From an uncultured Bacteroidales bacterium (lineage in GTDB: Bacteria; Bacteroidota; Bacteroidia; Bacteroidales; Paludibacteraceae): a stretch of DNA of 8,192 nucleotides. The position numbers were made by a program, and so were the translations under genes. The stretch is taken from assembly GCA_903912795.1 (NCBI GenBank), contig CAIWIS010000088.1:1-8192 (forward strand). Reading direction: 5' to 3'. The notes under the pieces were generated by a model, which was not told the DNA's origin, made no database searches, and saw only the letters and a list, made by a program, of their open reading frames with translations. Positions 6,027-8,192 of this stretch are shown here, one piece after another (positions within the stretch are counted from its first letter, which is position 1; the number at the start of each line of letters is the position of its first letter).

Positions 6027-6977
6027 ATGTATAGACTTACATTCATACTAATATTTTGTGGAGTTTTCACTCTTATGCATGCAAAATCGCCACATGGCGA
6101 AAAGCATACCATTGAGTGTGCAACATGCCACACTACAGATAATTGGAATAAAATTAAAGAAAATGGCTTTAACCATAATAAGACCAAATTTCCATTAACC
6201 GGACAGCACAAAGCCATAGGTTGTAAACAGTGCCATCCAACTTTAAAATTTGAGGATGCAAAAACGGATTGTAATTCGTGTCATACCGATGTGCATCAAG
6301 GCACTACGGGACCCGATTGTGATCGTTGTCATACTACCAATTCGTGGATAATACCAAATACTCGAACTTTACACCAACAGGTAGGTTTTCCGCTCAAAGG
6401 AGCTCATGCCACAGCCGACTGTAACCGTTGTCATACTTCAGCATCAAAATTACGTTTCGATAATATTCGCACTGATTGTTTTGCTTGTCACAAAGATAAA
6501 TATTATGCAACTGCTGGTAAACCATTCGATCACAAATCATTAGGTTTTGATACTGATTGCGCTCGCTGCCATACCATGTCGGGCATGAACTGGAATAGCA
6601 TAGGCAAAGGCTTTGATCACAGCTATTTCCCACTTACGGGTGGACATAATATTAGTTGCAACGATTGCCATAATGGTGGTGATTATAGAAAAAGACTTTC
6701 GACCGATTGTTTTTCATGCCATAGTAGTAAAAAGGGAGTAGCCACAGCAGTAATGCCTGTACACGCTACCAAATTTGCCAAATTTAGTTGTAACGAATGT
6801 CACACAGCAAAATCGTGGAATAATGTTAGTTTTAAACAACACGATGCTTGGGGGAAAATTTATTCGGGAGAACATAAAGGGGAATGGGATAAATGTACTG
6901 ATTGCCATAATAATGATGCAGCTTATGTGGCTAACTGTCGCAAATGTCATGATTTTAGCTCTGGCAGATTACCTTAA
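6027..6977 (+). CDS. Secreted 12-heme c-type cytochrome, paralogue of the 20-heme protein
   Basis: Starting at ATG 6027, ten bases after the lipoprotein gene, the 316-residue product opens with a normal signal peptide (core about 3-17, cleavage near MHA-K at 17-20). The same frame continues upstream to an ATG at 5967, but that start would overlap the lipoprotein gene and bury the signal peptide, so I reject it. Twelve CxxCH motifs run from CATCH (31-35) to CRKCH (304-308), with 13 further histidines as possible second ligands. The chain uses the same three-heme unit as the 20-heme cytochrome, here 1 + 3 + 3 + 3 + 2 hemes, with motifs such as FPLTGQH and FPLKGAH before a CxxCH. One copy has Tyr (159) where the repeat usually has the extra His. 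No catalytic motif of known multiheme reductases is seen. The expected role is periplasmic or outer-membrane electron transfer together with its neighbours. Confidence 0.93.
   Translation: MYRLTFILIFCGVFTLMHAKSPHGEKHTIECATCHTTDNWNKIKENGFNHNKTKFPLTGQHKAIGCKQCHPTLKFEDAKTDCNSCHTDVHQGTTGPDCDRCHTTNSWIIPNTRTLHQQVGFPLKGAHATADCNRCHTSASKLRFDNIRTDCFACHKDKYYATAGKPFDHKSLGFDTDCARCHTMSGMNWNSIGKGFDHSYFPLTGGHNISCNDCHNGGDYRKRLSTDCFSCHSSKKGVATAVMPVHATKFAKFSCNECHTAKSWNNVSFKQHDAWGKIYSGEHKGEWDKCTDCHNNDAAYVANCRKCHDFSSGRLP
6168..6974 (+). repeat. Four three-heme units inside the 12-heme cytochrome
   Basis: Units begin near 6168, 6369, 6612 and 6834 (residues 48, 115, 196 and 270). They share the G-x-H, CxxCH and CxxCH...W pattern of the 20-heme cytochrome but are more degenerate, and the last unit again holds only two hemes. 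A single leading CxxCH (residues 31-35) precedes them. Confidence 0.75.
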
Positions 6978-7033
6978 ATAATTATCAGATAGTTGATAAA
7001 TATTGATTAAACACTTAAAAATCTTTCTCTTTT

Positions 7034-7055
7034 CCCCCTTTTGGGGGTTAGGGGG
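7034..7055 (+). other. GC-only hairpin with two alternative pairings
   Basis: In an AT-rich gap, CCCCC (7034-7038), TTTT and GGGGG (7043-7047) form a perfect 5-bp stem with a 4-base loop. A second GGGGG at 7051-7055 could pair with the same C run instead. No T run follows on either strand, so this is not a standard intrinsic terminator. It lies 15 bases before ATG 7070 and could slow ribosomes, mark an mRNA processing end, or be part of a dispersed repeat. Confidence 0.5.
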
Positions 7056-7069
7056 CTAAATATTAAATA

Positions 7070-8192
7070 ATGAAATTTAAAGTTCTACTGATATTGATAT
7101 GCATTCAGCTAGGTGTTTTGGCTCAAAATACCGATTCATTGTTGAAAGGAAGCGTTTCGTTTATCAGTTCTCAAAATATTTACGTTCAGTTTGTCAATAC
7201 TTCAGGTATTCAGATAGGTGATACTTTATTTGTAATGAATATGAATAAATTAGAACCCGCACTACTTGTAACCAATTTGTCTTCCATTTCGTGTATTGGC
7301 TATGCTTTAAATAAGAAAATATTAACGCTCAACAACTCCTTATTTGCTCGAAAAAGAATTGAAATTTCTCTAGAAGTAAGTGTCGAAAAATCAGAAGAGG
7401 CATTGTCGGTGAATGACTTAGCAATAAACTCAAAAAAGCAAAACGATACATTATCAATTGAGAAAGCAAGTTTCAATGGTCGACTTTCCGTTTCATCGTA
7501 CAATAATTTTTCGTCGAACCCACTTAGTATTTCAACACCCAATTACCGACTAAAATATAATTTATCACTCAATGCAAATCATATAGCAAACACTGGGCTT
7601 TCTTTCGAAAACTACATGTCGTATACGCATACGCTGAACAATCCGGATGAAAAATTCAAAGATTTTAGAATTTACAATTTAGCGTTTAATTACGAATTTG
7701 ATAAAAAAACAAGCGTTTCACTCGGTAGGAAAATAAATGTAAATACGGCAAATATTGGAGCTGTTGATGGTTTACAATTCGAAAAAACTTTTAATAAACT
7801 AACGGTAGGTGCTTTAGTTGGTACACGCCCCAATGATGTAAATTATAGCTTCGACCCTACCCTATTTCAATACGGCGCTTTTGTAAGTCATCAAACTACC
7901 AAAAAGAATGGATTAATGCAATCGTCGGTAGCATTTTTTAATCAAACAAATAATTCAATCACCGATAGACGTTATGCATATATCCAACACAGCAATTCGC
8001 TGTTGAAAAATGTAGATTTTTTTGGTTCTGCCGAAATTGATTTATATGCCATCGAAAACAATGTGCCGATTAACGATTTTGATTTAACAAGTATCTATTT
8101 ATCATTAAATTATCGTCCATTTCAAAATTTTTCAATGGCAATGTCGTTTGATGCACGACGTAATATTTACTATTTTGAAACCTACAAAAGCC
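7070..8192 (+). CDS. Probable outer-membrane beta-barrel protein, 3'-truncated by window edge
   Basis: From ATG 7070 the frame is open for 374 codons and runs off the right edge without a stop. The N-terminus is a signal peptide (core about 5-17, ending VLAQ at 16-19). Residues about 25-105 form a small beta-rich domain with G-D-T-L-F-V (50-55), reminiscent of SH3-like modules. From about 135 the chain is a run of alternating, aromatic-rich strands separated by short polar turns (for example RIYNLAFNYEF, 200-210), as expected of a barrel. A glycine-rich stretch, GAVDGLQFEK (230-239), precedes VGALVGTRPN (246-255). No CxxCH motif, TonB box, plug domain or SusC/SusD signature is visible. Placed after two multiheme cytochrome genes, it is a candidate porin of a porin-cytochrome conduit; that role is inferred from context. 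I do not recognise the specific family. Confidence 0.8.
   Translation, partial: MKFKVLLILICIQLGVLAQNTDSLLKGSVSFISSQNIYVQFVNTSGIQIGDTLFVMNMNKLEPALLVTNLSSISCIGYALNKKILTLNNSLFARKRIEISLEVSVEKSEEALSVNDLAINSKKQNDTLSIEKASFNGRLSVSSYNNFSSNPLSISTPNYRLKYNLSLNANHIANTGLSFENYMSYTHTLNNPDEKFKDFRIYNLAFNYEFDKKTSVSLGRKINVNTANIGAVDGLQFEKTFNKLTVGALVGTRPNDVNYSFDPTLFQYGAFVSHQTTKKNGLMQSSVAFFNQTNNSITDRRYAYIQHSNSLLKNVDFFGSAEIDLYAIENNVPINDFDLTSIYLSLNYRPFQNFSMAMSFDARRNIYYFETYKS

Noticed and set aside
6775..6981. Short + strand open frame overlapping the end of the 12-heme cytochrome gene
   Set aside because: It lies in another frame of a gene with clear heme motifs and has no independent support.
7034..7055. Intrinsic terminator after the 12-heme gene
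   Set aside because: The stem is strong, but no T run follows on either strand and the next gene starts 15 bases later, so it is listed only as a hairpin.
7300..7542. Minus-strand open frame of 80 codons
   Set aside because: It is antisense to the barrel gene, which has a signal peptide and a 374-codon open frame.

Overview
The window is AT-rich, with dense genes all on the + strand. Three signs point to Bacteroidota: Shine-Dalgarno motifs are absent, a TTTG / TAnnTTTG promoter lies at 842-874, and the genes include a BspA-type leucine-rich-repeat lipoprotein and secreted proteins with signal peptides ending in ...AQ. No rRNA, tRNA, CRISPR array, transposase or integrase was seen, and no gap between genes exceeds 165 bases.

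Layout. At the left edge (1-781) is an unrecognised gene. Its reading frame stays protein-like upstream of the only usable start, so a frameshift or a missing start near position 14-30 is suspected. A 165-base gap with a good Bacteroidota promoter follows. From 947 to the right edge, six genes run in one direction with short gaps: a five-helix di-heme b-type membrane cytochrome (947-1732); an overlapping membrane-anchored ferredoxin/flavin oxidoreductase (1720-3066); a secreted 20-heme c-type cytochrome (3123-4721); a BspA-like LRR lipoprotein (4799-6016); a secreted 12-heme c-type cytochrome (6027-6977); and the first 374 codons of a probable outer-membrane beta-barrel protein (7070 to the edge).

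How they may work together (inference). The set has one component for each compartment of a Gram-negative envelope. A cytoplasm-facing flavin/Fe-S module could take electrons from NAD(P)H. The b cytochrome has two stacked His pairs and could carry them across the inner membrane. The 20- and 12-heme cytochromes could carry them through the periplasm, and the barrel plus a possibly surface-exposed lipoprotein could complete an outer-membrane exit. This would be an extracellular or trans-envelope electron-transfer route unlike the CymA/MtrABC type. No component is recognisable as a known named EET gene, and neither the terminal acceptor nor the direction of flow can be read from the sequence.

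The most unusual details are these. Both ferredoxin motifs lack their second cysteine (Ser and His instead). The flavoprotein looks circularly permuted relative to thioredoxin reductase. The two cytochromes are built from a shared three-heme repeat with exactly matched extra histidines. A 9-base repeat tract sits between the 20-heme gene and the lipoprotein gene, in frame with the first and ending on the start codon of the second.
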